Under the pieces are notes generated by a model. That model saw only the letters and a list, made by a program, of their open reading frames with translations. It was not told the DNA's origin and made no database searches. A DNA stretch of 64,000 nt from positions 62,001 through 126,000 of the forward strand of contig NZ_FXTE01000002.1 in the NCBI RefSeq assembly GCF_900182615.1, given 5' to 3'. The translations under genes were made by a program, and so were the position numbers. Each line of letters starts with the position of its first letter. The stretch's first letter is position 1. Below, in pieces: positions 16,984 to 25,346 of the stretch. This stretch comes from Ruegeria faecimaris (GTDB taxonomy: Bacteria > Pseudomonadota > Alphaproteobacteria > Rhodobacterales > Rhodobacteraceae).

Positions 16984-17970
16984 ATGACTCAGATGATGCG
17001 CGCCGTTGAAATCACCGAACCCGGCGGTCCGGATGTTCTGCAACTGACAGAACGCCCGATGCCCCAAGCTTTGGCCGGTCAAGTGATCCTCAAAGTCGCC
17101 TATGCGGGGGTGAACCGCCCGGACGCTCTGCAGCGCGCCGGTGCCTATAATCCACCTCCGGGTGCCAGTGATCTGCCGGGTCTTGAGGCCGCGGGTGAGG
17201 TCGTGGCCGTCGGGGCGGGGGCGGAAGACCTATCCGTTGGCGATCAGGTCTGTGCTTTGCTGCCGGGCGGCGGCTATGCCGAATATGTGGCCACACCTGC
17301 GGCGCATTGTTTGCCGGTGCCTGCGGGGATGGGCCTGAAAGAGGCCGCCTGCCTGCCCGAGACCTTTTTCACGGTCTGGTCCAATGTCTTTATGCGCGGC
17401 TGCCTGAAGGCTGGTGAGCGGTTTCTGGTTCATGGCGGTTCCAGCGGTATTGGCACCACGGCGATTCAGCTGGCGAATGCCTTTGGCGCTCGGGTCTTTG
17501 CCACTGCAGGCTCGGCTGAAAAATGTGAGGCCTGTGAAAAGCTGGGTGCCGAACAGGCGATCAACTACCGTGACGCGGATTTCGTAGCCGCGATGCGGGC
17601 CGAGGGCGGGGCGAACCTGATACTGGACATGGTGGGCGGCGACTATATCCCACGCAACGTCAAGGCGCTGGCCGAGGATGGACGGCTGGTGCAGATAGCC
17701 TTCCTTCAGGGGCCCGTGGTCGAACTGAATTTTGCGCTTATGATGGTCAAACGCCTGACCTTGACTGGCAGTACTCTGCGCCCGCAAAGCGATCTGGCCA
17801 AGGCAAAAATCGCTTCGGATCTGCACGAAGCGGTCTGGCCTTTGCTCGAGGCGGGAAAAGTTGCCCCTGTCATGGATAGTGAGTTTGATCTGGCTGATGC
17901 GGCGGCGGCCCATGCCCGGATGGAAAGCTCTGGCCATATTGGCAAGATTGTTCTGAAAGTTGCGGGATAA
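16984..17970 (+). CDS. NAD(P)H-quinone oxidoreductase, PIG3-like
   Basis: A 328-residue zinc-free medium-chain dehydrogenase/reductase of the TP53I3/PIG3-type quinone oxidoreductase group. The N-terminal AVEITEPGGPDVLQL, the GroES-like fold with AYAGVNRPDALQRAG, and the nucleotide-binding VHGGSSGIGTTAIQLANAFG (about residues 143-162) are visible; no structural zinc cysteine cluster is present. Such enzymes reduce quinones or enals with NADPH. ATG 16984 follows AAAGGAGA. It lies behind the COQ9 gene and converges on the DUF2189 gene nine bases away. Confidence 0.88.
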   Translation: MTQMMRAVEITEPGGPDVLQLTERPMPQALAGQVILKVAYAGVNRPDALQRAGAYNPPPGASDLPGLEAAGEVVAVGAGAEDLSVGDQVCALLPGGGYAEYVATPAAHCLPVPAGMGLKEAACLPETFFTVWSNVFMRGCLKAGERFLVHGGSSGIGTTAIQLANAFGARVFATAGSAEKCEACEKLGAEQAINYRDADFVAAMRAEGGANLILDMVGGDYIPRNVKALAEDGRLVQIAFLQGPVVELNFALMMVKRLTLTGSTLRPQSDLAKAKIASDLHEAVWPLLEAGKVAPVMDSEFDLADAAAAHARMESSGHIGKIVLKVAG

Positions 17971-17979
17971 AGCTATGTT

Positions 17980-18837
17980 TCAGGCCACAGCACGCCGATA
18001 GAGATGCCAGGTGGCGTGGCCCAGTACCGGCATCACGACGATCAGGCCCAGCAACATCGGGATCGCTCCGATGACCAGCAGCGCGGCAACGATGAATCCC
18101 CAGCTCAGGATGACGCCCGGATTGCGACGCAACACCCGTACGGATGTCACCACGGCGACCGGAACGCCCACTTTGCGGTCCAGCAGCAGCGGAAAGCTGA
18201 CGACGCTGATTGCCAGGGCGACGAGGGCAAACAGAAACCCAACAGCATGCCCGAACAAGATCATGGTCCATCCAGCGGCGGTGGTGAACACTTGGGTTAG
18301 AAAGGCACCCAGCGACGCGGGCAGGTCAGGGCCGAGTGTCTGAACATAGATGCTCTGCGCGACCATCAGCCAGACCAGAAACAGCATGACCATGTAAAAC
18401 GCCAAAGCCAGAATTGCACCCAGGGAAGGGGACCGGAACACGCCAAACGCATCCAGCCATCCAGCCTCGCCACCTTGTTCTCGTTTGCGGCTGATTTCGT
18501 ACAGGCCAAGGGCGGCTACCGGACCCACAAGCGCAAAACCACCAACCAGCGGTGCCAGCAGTGGAACCATGTTTGTGTTCAGCCCAATTCCGAACATCAG
18601 AAAACCTGCGATCGGATAGATGAGCACCACGAATATCGCATCGGCCCTTGTATCCAGAAAATCGCTGTATCCTGCCCTCAGGCAGGCCCAAAGATCATCC
18701 ATCGTCAGCGTACGAACCACTGGCAGGTGCCGTGTATCCGCGCTGCCGATATGGCTGATGTTTTCAGCTAGGTGATCCCCGGTTGCACCTATGTTCCGTG
18801 CCGCCCAGGTGATCGGATTGCCAATCGTTTTGTCCAT
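17980..18837 (-). CDS. DUF2189 integral membrane protein
   Basis: A 285-residue membrane protein of the DUF2189 family, function unknown. After a soluble N-terminal segment of about 60 residues there are five to six hydrophobic helices, with conserved-looking stretches GLYEISRKREQGGEAGWLDAF after the first pair and SFPLLLDRKVGVPVAVVTSVRVLRRNPG before the last helices. The N-terminal part VRTLTMDDLWACLRAGYSDF is also typical. ATG 18837 is supported by GGAGGGG upstream. It sits between two quinone oxidoreductase genes. Confidence 0.82.
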   Translation of the reverse strand: MDKTIGNPITWAARNIGATGDHLAENISHIGSADTRHLPVVRTLTMDDLWACLRAGYSDFLDTRADAIFVVLIYPIAGFLMFGIGLNTNMVPLLAPLVGGFALVGPVAALGLYEISRKREQGGEAGWLDAFGVFRSPSLGAILALAFYMVMLFLVWLMVAQSIYVQTLGPDLPASLGAFLTQVFTTAAGWTMILFGHAVGFLFALVALAISVVSFPLLLDRKVGVPVAVVTSVRVLRRNPGVILSWGFIVAALLVIGAIPMLLGLIVVMPVLGHATWHLYRRAVA

Positions 18838-19032
18838 TGCCGTCCCCTCCTGCATTGCGATGTTGCGCAGCGGGGTCAATCCGGCGACTTGTTGCTTTTG
18901 GCCGGACCAGCCAGCAACGCCTTGGGCATAGTATAGCACAAATTTTCGCGTTTGGGTTGCGCCTCGCGTAATCGTGTCGATTGCCCTGCGTCACAGGCAT
19001 GTTAGCTTGGCCTGAGGCTAGAGGAGGACAAC

Positions 19033-20016
19033 ATGCAGAAAACGGCACGAACCGTCGTCATCCATGAACACGGCGGCCCCGAGGTTCTGAAGATCGAAGA
19101 TCGCCCACTTGGTGAACCCGGCCCCGGTGAGGTTCGTATTCGTCATCATGCCTGCGGGCTGAATTTCATTGATGTATATCAGCGCACTGGGCTGTATCCG
19201 CTGGATCTGCCTCAGGCTTTGGGCATGGAGGCCGCTGGCGTGATCGATGCCGTCGGGGAAGGTGTAACGCATCTGGAACCCGGGCAGCGCGCGGCCTATG
19301 CTGCCTCTCCGCCCGGTGCCTATTGCGAGGCACGGGTCATGCCCGCCGCACAGGTGTGCCCGCTTCCGGATGGAATTTCTTTTGATGCGGCGGCGGCGAT
19401 GATGCTCAAGGGGATGACAGTCGAATATCTGTTTCATCGAACCACACCGCTGAAACGCGGGGATACCGTGCTGTTTCATGCAGCTGCCGGGGGTGTTGGC
19501 TTGATTGCCTGCCAATGGGCCAAATCCGAGGGGATCACGTTGATCGGTACTGCCGGAACCGATGAAAAATGCAGTCTGGCGCAGTTCAACGGTGCCTCGC
19601 ATTGCATCAATTACCGGACCGAGAACTTTGCTGAGCGTGTCGCGCAGATCACCAAAGGCAAAGGCGTAGACGCGGTGATGGATTCCATCGGGTCGGACAC
19701 GTTTGACGGATCGCTCGACAGCCTGAAACCGCTTGGCATGATGATCTCGTTCGGCAATGCCTCGGGCCCGGTGCCTCTGATTGATATCGGTATTCTGGCC
19801 AAGAAAGGATCGCTCAAGATAACGCGGCCAACGCTCTTCACACATATTTCGGACCACGCGGTCTGTCAGGCCATGGCGCGGCGCCTGTTCAACAAGGTCG
19901 AAGGCGGCGAGGTCAAAATCCACATTGATCAGAGGTTCCCGCTGGATCAGGTGGCCGAGGCCCATCGCGCACTTGAGGCGCGCCAAACCACAGGCAGCAC
20001 AGTTCTTGAACTGTAA
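19033..20016 (+). CDS. NADPH:quinone reductase (QOR family)
   Basis: A 327-residue zeta-crystallin-like quinone oxidoreductase. The sequence opens with TVVIHEHGGPEVLKIEDRP, carries HHACGLNFIDVYQRTGLYP in the GroES-like domain, and the Rossmann loop HAAAGGVGLIACQWAKSEG at about 150-168. It transfers electrons from NADPH to quinones, one or two at a time. It is a distant paralogue of the gene at 16984 but belongs to the QorA rather than the PIG3 branch. AGAGGAGGAC precedes the ATG at 19033. A perfect 10-bp hairpin terminates it. Confidence 0.93.
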   Translation: MQKTARTVVIHEHGGPEVLKIEDRPLGEPGPGEVRIRHHACGLNFIDVYQRTGLYPLDLPQALGMEAAGVIDAVGEGVTHLEPGQRAAYAASPPGAYCEARVMPAAQVCPLPDGISFDAAAAMMLKGMTVEYLFHRTTPLKRGDTVLFHAAAGGVGLIACQWAKSEGITLIGTAGTDEKCSLAQFNGASHCINYRTENFAERVAQITKGKGVDAVMDSIGSDTFDGSLDSLKPLGMMISFGNASGPVPLIDIGILAKKGSLKITRPTLFTHISDHAVCQAMARRLFNKVEGGEVKIHIDQRFPLDQVAEAHRALEARQTTGSTVLEL

Positions 20017-20022
20017 ATGAAA

Positions 20023-20060
20023 GGAACCCGGCGTTTGTGCCGGGTTCCGTCACTGTTTTC
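20023..20060. terminator. Bidirectional terminator between qor and the barrel gene
   Basis: GGAACCCGGC (20023-20032) and GCCGGGTTCC (20039-20048) form a perfect 10-bp stem around GTTTGT, followed on the plus strand by GTCACTGTTTTCTT. Confidence 0.82.
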
Positions 20061-20594
20061 TTAGAACCGGTAGGTGGCGCGGGCCTGGATTGTGGTCGCG
20101 TCCACATCAATTCCGGTCGAATCGAAATCGTTGAATTCGTGATACAGGATTTCGCCTCCAACGCTGACATTGGGGGCGACAATCTGTTCATACCCAGCGC
20201 CGATGAACCAACCATCGTCACTGCCAAGATTGTCCGTACTCGCCTCGGCATAGCCCCCGATACCATATAGCAGCCCCACCGGAGTCACTTTGTATCCGGC
20301 GCGTGCTTTCAGGCGCCAAACGTCTTCGACCTCGACGCCGGGGGTCAGTTCAATGCTGGTCCAGTCATAGTCAAAGCCGCCACCGACAACCCAATCCCCC
20401 AGATCATAATCATATCCCAACACGATACCACCAATCGCGCCATCACCGTCGACGCCCGAAACATTGGTGTCGATATCGGCATAGCCGACCTGAAGGCCGC
20501 CGTAAAAGCCCGTCCAGTTGCCCGAGGATTGCGCCGAGGCGCCTCCGGTCGCAATAGAGGCGATAAAGGCCGCAATAAAAAATCTTCCTGTCAT
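20061..20594 (-). CDS. Small outer-membrane beta-barrel protein
   Basis: A 177-residue protein with a clear signal peptide (FFIAAFIASIATGGASAQ) and the pattern of an eight-stranded outer-membrane barrel of the OmpA-like/porin-family type: it starts WTGFYGGLQVGYADID, has alternating aromatic/hydrophobic strands (LGYDYDLGDWVVGGGFDYDW, WRLKARAGYKVTPVG), and ends with a terminal Phe in ATYRF as required for BAM insertion. Loops are rich in Asp and Gly. The function is unknown. ATG 20594 marks the signal peptide start. The 261-base gap upstream holds the terminator of the YHS gene and presumably the promoter. Confidence 0.85.
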   Translation of the reverse strand: MTGRFFIAAFIASIATGGASAQSSGNWTGFYGGLQVGYADIDTNVSGVDGDGAIGGIVLGYDYDLGDWVVGGGFDYDWTSIELTPGVEVEDVWRLKARAGYKVTPVGLLYGIGGYAEASTDNLGSDDGWFIGAGYEQIVAPNVSVGGEILYHEFNDFDSTGIDVDATTIQARATYRF

Positions 20595-20806
20595 TCTGTT
20601 AACCTTTCTTTCGAATTGGTCTTCAGCAAACCTGTGCTGCTCATTTGTACGTGGTATTGCCAGGGCCCGGTCTGACGACCGGATCGCTGTTTTTTGGCTG
20701 TTTCCGTACCTGATTTCTGTGCCACTGCCTTGGGGCACTGGCCCGCGTTAATGGGGCTCGTTCCTGTTTGAACAATTAGGGCGAAAAATGGCGGTTTCAA
20801 ATGACA

Positions 20807-20834
20807 ATCGGCGGCAGGGTGAACTGCCGCCGAT
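20807..20834 (-). terminator. Terminator of the YHS-domain gene
   Basis: ATCGGCGGCA (20807-20816) and TGCCGCCGAT (20825-20834) form a perfect 10-bp stem; on the minus strand it is followed by TTGTCATTT. It lies 22 bases past the stop of the YHS gene. Confidence 0.75.
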
Positions 20835-20855
20835 CCGGTGTTTTTCTTGGGCGGA

Positions 20856-21332
20856 TTATTGCGCCTGCAATTCCGAAGGGCTCTTGTCGGCGATATCTTT
20901 CCAGTTGGTGTCGGCGCGCTCGTTAAAGCCGGGGATGTCGCCTTCCCAGCGTTCCTGAATATCTGCGGACAGATTCAGGTACAGCTTGTTGTCGACGATT
21001 CTCCAGTAGTTCGGGTCGCCGTCAAACTTGAAGCCCATCGCGGTGCCGAATGCGCAATAGCCACCATATGCGGGCAGGTAGGCATCGGGGTTTTCTTCAA
21101 ACGCGACTTTGTTTTCTTCCGAGGCAAAGCGGTACAAGGCTTCGTTGTGCAGCGCAGTGATGCGGTAATCGCCCTTGGTGGCTTCGCCAGCGGTGAAGTA
21201 AGCGACCGGGTCATAGCCCTGTAGCGCCAGACCGGTCGAACTTGCGTTCAGTTCGACGCCTGCAGCCAGAGTTGAGCTTGCGATGGCAACAGACAGCGCG
21301 ACGCCGCCGATAAGGGATTTGATCTTGTTCAT
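20856..21332 (-). CDS. Exported YHS domain-containing protein
   Basis: A 158-residue protein with a signal peptide (about residues 1-24, ending ASSTLA-AG) and one YHS domain. The core GLALQGYDPVAYFTAGEATKG, followed by ALYRFASEENKVAFEENPDAYLPAYGGYCAFG, is the usual form of periplasmic YHS proteins. The domain is thought to bind metal or support redox chemistry, but no defined role can be given. One Cys (YCAFG) is present. A site resembling an FNR box lies about 120 bases upstream of the start. It is separated from its neighbours by terminators on both sides. Confidence 0.87.
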   Translation of the reverse strand: MNKIKSLIGGVALSVAIASSTLAAGVELNASSTGLALQGYDPVAYFTAGEATKGDYRITALHNEALYRFASEENKVAFEENPDAYLPAYGGYCAFGTAMGFKFDGDPNYWRIVDNKLYLNLSADIQERWEGDIPGFNERADTNWKDIADKSPSELQAQ

Positions 21333-21452
21333 TGTTTTCACCTTTCGTGAATCGAGCTGCCGGGGGATTCCGTAATTGAGTCTGGGCAACCCTGATTGTT
21401 TTGTTCCGTGCGGTCGGTAATTGGCCGCCACGACCCCGAAGTGGGCAGCGTA

Positions 21453-21466
21453 TTGATCACGTTCAA
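21453..21466. promoter_or_regulatory. FNR/FnrL-like box upstream of the YHS gene
   Basis: TTGATCACGTTCAA differs in one base from the FNR consensus TTGAT-N4-ATCAA. It lies 121-134 bases upstream of the YHS start codon, between that gene and the desaturase terminator. It is a prediction from one motif match. Confidence 0.4.
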
Positions 21467-21497
21467 AACAACTAAAGGTGATTGTGTGCTGGCAAAC

Positions 21498-21525
21498 GGA
21501 TCCTGTGCATTTCCGCTCAGGATCC
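21498..21525 (-). terminator. Hairpin after the desaturase gene
   Basis: GGATCCTG (21498-21505) and CAGGATCC (21518-21525) form a perfect 8-bp stem with a 12-base loop, 24 bases beyond the desaturase stop; the downstream run (GTTTGCC) is only weakly T-rich. Confidence 0.55.
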
Positions 21526-21548
21526 TTGGGTGCGCGTATCAGTAAGGA

Positions 21549-22385
21549 TTAGGGTTCTACCCGGAACCGGCGGGGTTCCAGCCAGCCGATGACCGGCTTG
21601 CGACTTGCGGCATATCCTGCAACCGAACGTTCCAGCCGATCCGCGAGAACGGGCAACCGGCTGACAGGAACCTTCGGGAACAGATGGTGTTCGCGGTGGT
21701 AGAACATCAGATAGGCCAGCCGCGCCAGCACCCCGCGCTGACTGCGCGCGGCAACGCCACTGTCATGCGTGCCCTGATGGGTTATCCAGACCGCAAACAG
21801 GGCGGCAAGGCATTGGGCTGTGCTCATCGCAGCCACGTGCAGCAGCAGGGTTTGCGATCCGCTCAGCACAGCAGCGGCGATCACGGCAAGCACCAGCCCC
21901 CAGTCGATCAGGATGCGGCGACGGGCCTTGGCGTTGGCGACCCGCCAGGCCGCACGGTTGATGTCGAAGGGAAACCGGGGTCCGTATACCAAGACCTGCG
22001 CCAGGGTCATGTGCCCGCAATTCCCCTCGCAATCGCCCGGACCCATGGCGTGTTTGTGATGCAGCAGGTGGCATTGGCAGAAAGCGTGATTAGAACCCAA
22101 CATAAGCGCGCTGAGCACATGCATCACCAAGGAATCCTGCCGCCGCGACAGCCCGAGATTGCCATGGATCGCTTCGTGGTTCAGGCGCAGGGCGCACAGA
22201 AAGAACAGAAAGCTGGCCATAGCACCAAGTGGCCAGAGGGCAGTACTGTAGAGCGTCAGAGAAAGCAGCAGCCAAGGCAGCGGCAGCATCAGTTCCTTGA
22301 TCTTGTCCCAGCGGTTCAGGGGAACCAGGTCGGCCCATTGGATGCCTTTCGGGGCGCGTTCGGGCGGGCGTTTGGGCTGGATCAT
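21549..22385 (-). CDS. Fatty acid desaturase family membrane protein
   Basis: A 278-residue integral membrane di-iron enzyme. The histidine clusters of the desaturase/hydroxylase superfamily are present: HEAIH (70-74), HLLHHKH (106-112), a HQGTH pair near 203-207, and HREHH (230-234), with four hydrophobic helices between them. The substrate may be a fatty acyl chain, a carotenoid or a sterol-like lipid. A GbsR-type regulator gene lies directly upstream on the same strand, and an operator-like dyad sits 30 bases before the start, so expression is probably controlled locally. It belongs to the leftward run beginning at pyrB and plsY. Confidence 0.86.
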   Translation of the reverse strand: MIQPKRPPERAPKGIQWADLVPLNRWDKIKELMLPLPWLLLSLTLYSTALWPLGAMASFLFFLCALRLNHEAIHGNLGLSRRQDSLVMHVLSALMLGSNHAFCQCHLLHHKHAMGPGDCEGNCGHMTLAQVLVYGPRFPFDINRAAWRVANAKARRRILIDWGLVLAVIAAAVLSGSQTLLLHVAAMSTAQCLAALFAVWITHQGTHDSGVAARSQRGVLARLAYLMFYHREHHLFPKVPVSRLPVLADRLERSVAGYAASRKPVIGWLEPRRFRVEP

Positions 22386-22414
22386 GTCATGCTCCTTATT
22401 ACATCATATTCTGA

Positions 22415-22437
22415 GATTTCTGTATTGAAAGAAATTT
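22415..22437. promoter_or_regulatory. GbsR-like operator upstream of the desaturase
   Basis: GATTTCTGTATTGAAAGAAATTT-like dyad: the left arm ATTTCT and right arm AGAAAT flank a short centre. The same half-site (ATTTCTGT) occurs as a perfect dyad upstream of the adjacent GbsR-type gene at 23005-23030. It lies 30-52 bases before the desaturase start. Assignment is by similarity of the two sites and gene position. Confidence 0.5.
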
Positions 22438-22450
22438 GAGGATAAAATTT

Positions 22451-22993
22451 TTAGGGCGACTTGTCTCCTTGTCCCTTTGGCAGCAGCCGGGCGATGCGTC
22501 CACCAAGTTTGACGATTGCCAGTTGAACGCGGCGAGGTAGACGGTTCACATCGACATACCAGTCGTCGAACATTTGCATGGTCTCTAACGTCTCATCAAT
22601 CCGCTGGCGCACTTTGGGCGAGGTGCCGTCATTCTGAGCCTCTTGGGCAACGATACGCAGCGCGGCCAAGGTGGGCGCATATTCACGTTCGCGGCGGCCT
22701 TCGACCACAGCTTTGGTCAGGTCAAACATGTCCCGGATCGAATGAAAGTGATCGCGCCGGTCACCCAGGCTTCGGCTGGCTTTGATCAGCTTCCAGCCTT
22801 GCAGTTCCTTCAGCCCGGTCGAGACGTTCGAGCGGGCCAGCCCGAGCGTTTCACAGATCTCATCTGCAGTCATCGGTTCGGGCGAGATGTGCAATAGCGC
22901 GTGGATTTGCGCGACCGAGCGGTTCACACCCCACTTGGTACCCATTTCCCCCCAATGGAGGATAAAGTCGCGCATGGATTCAGTAAGGTGCAT
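22451..22993 (-). CDS. GbsR/MarR-type transcriptional regulator
   Basis: A 180-residue winged-helix regulator of the GbsR type. The N-terminal part LTESMRDFILHWGEMGTKWGVNRSVAQIHALL and the reading head MTADEICETLGLARSNVSTGLKELQGWKLI (residues about 41-70) are typical, and a C-terminal helical region of about 80 residues provides dimerisation. GbsR controls choline-dependent glycine betaine genes in Bacillus; in other bacteria homologues control membrane or osmotic genes. A perfect 26-base dyad upstream suggests autoregulation, and a similar site upstream of the next gene points to the desaturase as its target. Confidence 0.88.
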   Translation of the reverse strand: MHLTESMRDFILHWGEMGTKWGVNRSVAQIHALLHISPEPMTADEICETLGLARSNVSTGLKELQGWKLIKASRSLGDRRDHFHSIRDMFDLTKAVVEGRREREYAPTLAALRIVAQEAQNDGTSPKVRQRIDETLETMQMFDDWYVDVNRLPRRVQLAIVKLGGRIARLLPKGQGDKSP

Positions 22994-23004
22994 GATTGTA
23001 TCCA

Positions 23005-23030
23005 GTAATTTCTGTAATAACAGAAATTAC
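23005..23030. promoter_or_regulatory. Perfect dyad upstream of the GbsR-type gene
   Basis: GTAATTTCTGT and ACAGAAATTAC form exact 11-bp arms around AATA, 12 bases before the regulator start codon. The placement over the expected promoter/ribosome-binding zone is typical for autorepression. Confidence 0.65.
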
Positions 23031-23074
23031 AGATAGAAATGATTCGATCAAGAACCAATTAACTCATGCGGATA

Positions 23075-23683
23075 TCAGGTCTTGGACCCGATCCTGGGTT
23101 CGGTGCCAGCTTTGATGCGCGAGATATTGGCGGCATGGCGCCAGTACACAAGCAATGTCAGGACGATTCCCAGAATAAACGTCGACCCGTCACTCAAAAC
23201 CATGACCCAGGTTGTAGACAGGGACGCTGCTGCAAGGGCCCCAAGCGACGAAATCCGCCAGATGGCAGCGGCCACCAGCCAAGTTATGCAGCAGGCAATG
23301 CCCACGCCCCAGTCAAGCGCTAGCCAGAGGCCCAGAAAGGTCGCGACACCCTTGCCACCTTTGAAGCCCAACCAGACTGGAAAACAGTGGCCCAGAAACG
23401 CGGCCAATGCGGCGACCTGTACGGCGTCTTCCCCGGCCATGGCACGGGCGAGCAAGACGGCAGCGGCTCCTTTACCGGCGTCAAAGATCAGAGTCAGCGC
23501 GGCGGCGGCCTTGTTGCCGGTGCGAAGTACATTGGTCGCCCCAATATTGCCCGACCCGATATCGCGCAGATTTCCCAGTCCCATCACCTTGGCGATGATC
23601 ATGCCAAAGGGGATCGACCCCATCAGGTATCCAATCGCGGCCCAGAGGATCAGCTGGGTCATCGTACTGTCGATCAGGGGCAT
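23075..23683 (-). CDS. plsY: Acyl-phosphate:glycerol-3-phosphate acyltransferase
   Basis: PlsY (202 aa), the inner-membrane enzyme that acylates glycerol-3-phosphate with acyl-phosphate, first step of phospholipid synthesis. Signatures are GYLMGSIPFG near the N-terminus, the glycerol-phosphate loop DIGSGNIGATNVLRTG, and the acyl-phosphate region FLGHCFPVWLGFKGGKGVAT. Five hydrophobic segments fit the known topology. The start overlaps the last base of the dihydroorotase-like gene, so both are translated from one message. A second ATG seven codons in (MTQLILW) could be the true start. Confidence 0.95.
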   Translation of the reverse strand: MPLIDSTMTQLILWAAIGYLMGSIPFGMIIAKVMGLGNLRDIGSGNIGATNVLRTGNKAAAALTLIFDAGKGAAAVLLARAMAGEDAVQVAALAAFLGHCFPVWLGFKGGKGVATFLGLWLALDWGVGIACCITWLVAAAIWRISSLGALAAASLSTTWVMVLSDGSTFILGIVLTLLVYWRHAANISRIKAGTEPRIGSKT

Positions 23684-24963
23684 CAGGGTCTCCGGTAAAC
23701 TTCTTGGCCTGCCACATAGGTTGCGGTGACCTTACCTTGCATCCTCTGGCCGTCAAATGGCGTATTCTGCGATTTGGATCTAAGCGTGAACCGGTCCAGC
23801 ACAAAGGGCACATCCGGATCGAACAGAACCAGGTCGGCCGGCGCGCCCTCAGACAAGCGACCACTGTCCAGACCCAGTCGTTTAGCTGGGTTCAGAGCCA
23901 TCGCGCGGAACAGAGTCGGCAAGTCCAGTTGATCAGAATGGTACAGGCGCAAAGCCGCAGGCAGCAAAGTCTCCAGCGCCACCGCGCCCGAGGCCGCCTC
24001 TTCAAACGGGAGGCGTTTGCTTTCTTCGTCCTGTGGCGTGTGCATGGAACTGATCGTGTCGATCAGACCTGCCCGCACCGCTTCGATGACAGCCTGCCGG
24101 TCATCTTCCGACCGCAGCGGAGGTTTGACCTTGAAGAAGGTGCGATAGTCGGCCACGTCCAGCTCATTCAGCGTCAGATGGTGGATCGAGGTGCCAGCAG
24201 TGATGTCCAGCCCGTTCCGCTTGGCCCGTTCCAGCGCGGGCAGGGCGCGGGCGGTGGTAATCTGATCGGCGTGATAGGCCGCACCGGTCATTTCCAGCAA
24301 CGCAATGTCGCGGTCCAGCCCCATACGCTCGGCCATTGGGGAAACGGCGGGCAATCCGCGCAAGGCGGCGAATTTGCCGCTGGTGGCGGCGGCGCCAGCG
24401 CTCAGCCCCGGTTCCTGAGGGTGGGCGATCACCAGCGCACCGCAGGATTTCGCATAGGTCAGCGCGCGGGTGAACACTTTGGTATCTGCAATGACATGAT
24501 CACAGTCGGTAAAGGCGACGGCACCGGCATCCAGCAGAAATCCGATCTCGGTCATCTCGCGCCCTTCGCGCCCTTTGGTCAGGGCCGCCATGGGCAGCAC
24601 GTTGACCGGGGCATCCGCCTGTGCGCGCCGGGTCGCAAATTCCAGCGTTTCCGGCGTGTCCACGGCGGGTAAGGTATCGGGGCGCGTCACGATCGTGGTC
24701 ACACCCCCTGCCGCCGCCGCCAGGCCTGCGGATTTATAGCTTTCCTTGTGCCGCTCGCCCGGCTCGCAAACCTTGACGCCGAGATCGACTATGCCCGGTG
24801 CCAGGCAATGCCCGCCGCAGTCGATGACCTGCGCGTCAATCGACGGGGCCGCACCTTCGCCCTTGGCCACGATACGGCCATCAGCCACATGCACCCATCC
24901 CGGTGCGTCCGCGCCAGTTTCGGGGTCGATCAGGCGGGCGTTGGTGAAGATCAGATTGCTCAT
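23683..24963 (-). CDS. Dihydroorotase homologue lacking metal ligands (pseudo-DHO)
   Basis: A 426-residue amidohydrolase-fold protein annotated by similarity as dihydroorotase (PyrC). Its key residues are not those of an active enzyme. The metal-binding D-x-H-x-H is D60-L-G-V-K64 in APGIVDLGVKVCEPGERHKE, where active forms have HxH before L-R-E-P-G. The catalytic TDHAPH block is SSMHTPQ (305-311), so the aspartate is methionine. His181 in VIAHPQEPG is retained. It overlaps the neighbouring gene by four bases and is in one operon with pyrB. In Pseudomonas an inactive dihydroorotase encoded next to pyrB is needed to assemble aspartate transcarbamylase; the same scaffold role is likely here. Confidence 0.85.
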   Translation of the reverse strand: MSNLIFTNARLIDPETGADAPGWVHVADGRIVAKGEGAAPSIDAQVIDCGGHCLAPGIVDLGVKVCEPGERHKESYKSAGLAAAAGGVTTIVTRPDTLPAVDTPETLEFATRRAQADAPVNVLPMAALTKGREGREMTEIGFLLDAGAVAFTDCDHVIADTKVFTRALTYAKSCGALVIAHPQEPGLSAGAAATSGKFAALRGLPAVSPMAERMGLDRDIALLEMTGAAYHADQITTARALPALERAKRNGLDITAGTSIHHLTLNELDVADYRTFFKVKPPLRSEDDRQAVIEAVRAGLIDTISSMHTPQDEESKRLPFEEAASGAVALETLLPAALRLYHSDQLDLPTLFRAMALNPAKRLGLDSGRLSEGAPADLVLFDPDVPFVLDRFTLRSKSQNTPFDGQRMQGKVTATYVAGQEVYRRP

Positions 24964-25346
24964 GCCATGGCCCTTTCAATAGCGGTTTTGGTAGCAGCGG
25001 GATCTGCCTGATACTTGATCAGGTGCTTGTCCCCGCCTTTTGTGACGATTTGAACAAAGCTACCCATGGTTTTGACAGCCTCGATCTGGTTCAGCGCCAC
25101 TTTGCGCGGGCCAGGGCCGGTCAGAGTAGTGTCTGTCATTTCCCACGCGGCCGTCAGCTCTTCTGAGGCCAGATACCACGCACGAATGCCGATTGCAGCA
25201 AGGCCCGCTGGCGCGCCGGTCCACACATAGGGATTACCGATCAGCCAAAGGATGATCATGGCCCCTGCCATAGCCGCGGCTGCCATCCACGTGTTGGTGC
25301 GGATATAGGCCCCTTTGTCGGGTGGGAAAGTCACAGGATCAGCCAT
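24960..25346 (-). CDS. Membrane protein with PH-like C-terminal part
   Basis: A 128-residue protein of unknown function. After a cytosolic start there are two close hydrophobic helices (about residues 21-37 and 42-59), then a soluble beta-rich half (WEMTDTTLTGPGPRKVALNQIEAVKTMGSFVQIVTKGGDKHLIKY) that resembles a bacterial PH-type domain, ending in an alpha helix. It overlaps the pseudo-dihydroorotase by four bases and the upstream gene by sixteen, so it is translationally coupled inside the pyrB operon. The connection with pyrimidine synthesis is unknown; it could tether the complex to the membrane. Confidence 0.72.
   Translation of the reverse strand: MADPVTFPPDKGAYIRTNTWMAAAAMAGAMIILWLIGNPYVWTGAPAGLAAIGIRAWYLASEELTAAWEMTDTTLTGPGPRKVALNQIEAVKTMGSFVQIVTKGGDKHLIKYQADPAATKTAIERAMA

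Noticed and set aside
23704..24672. 322-codon plus-strand frame opposite the dihydroorotase-like gene
   Set aside because: Shadow frame; the minus-strand protein is recognisable and tightly overlaps its neighbours.
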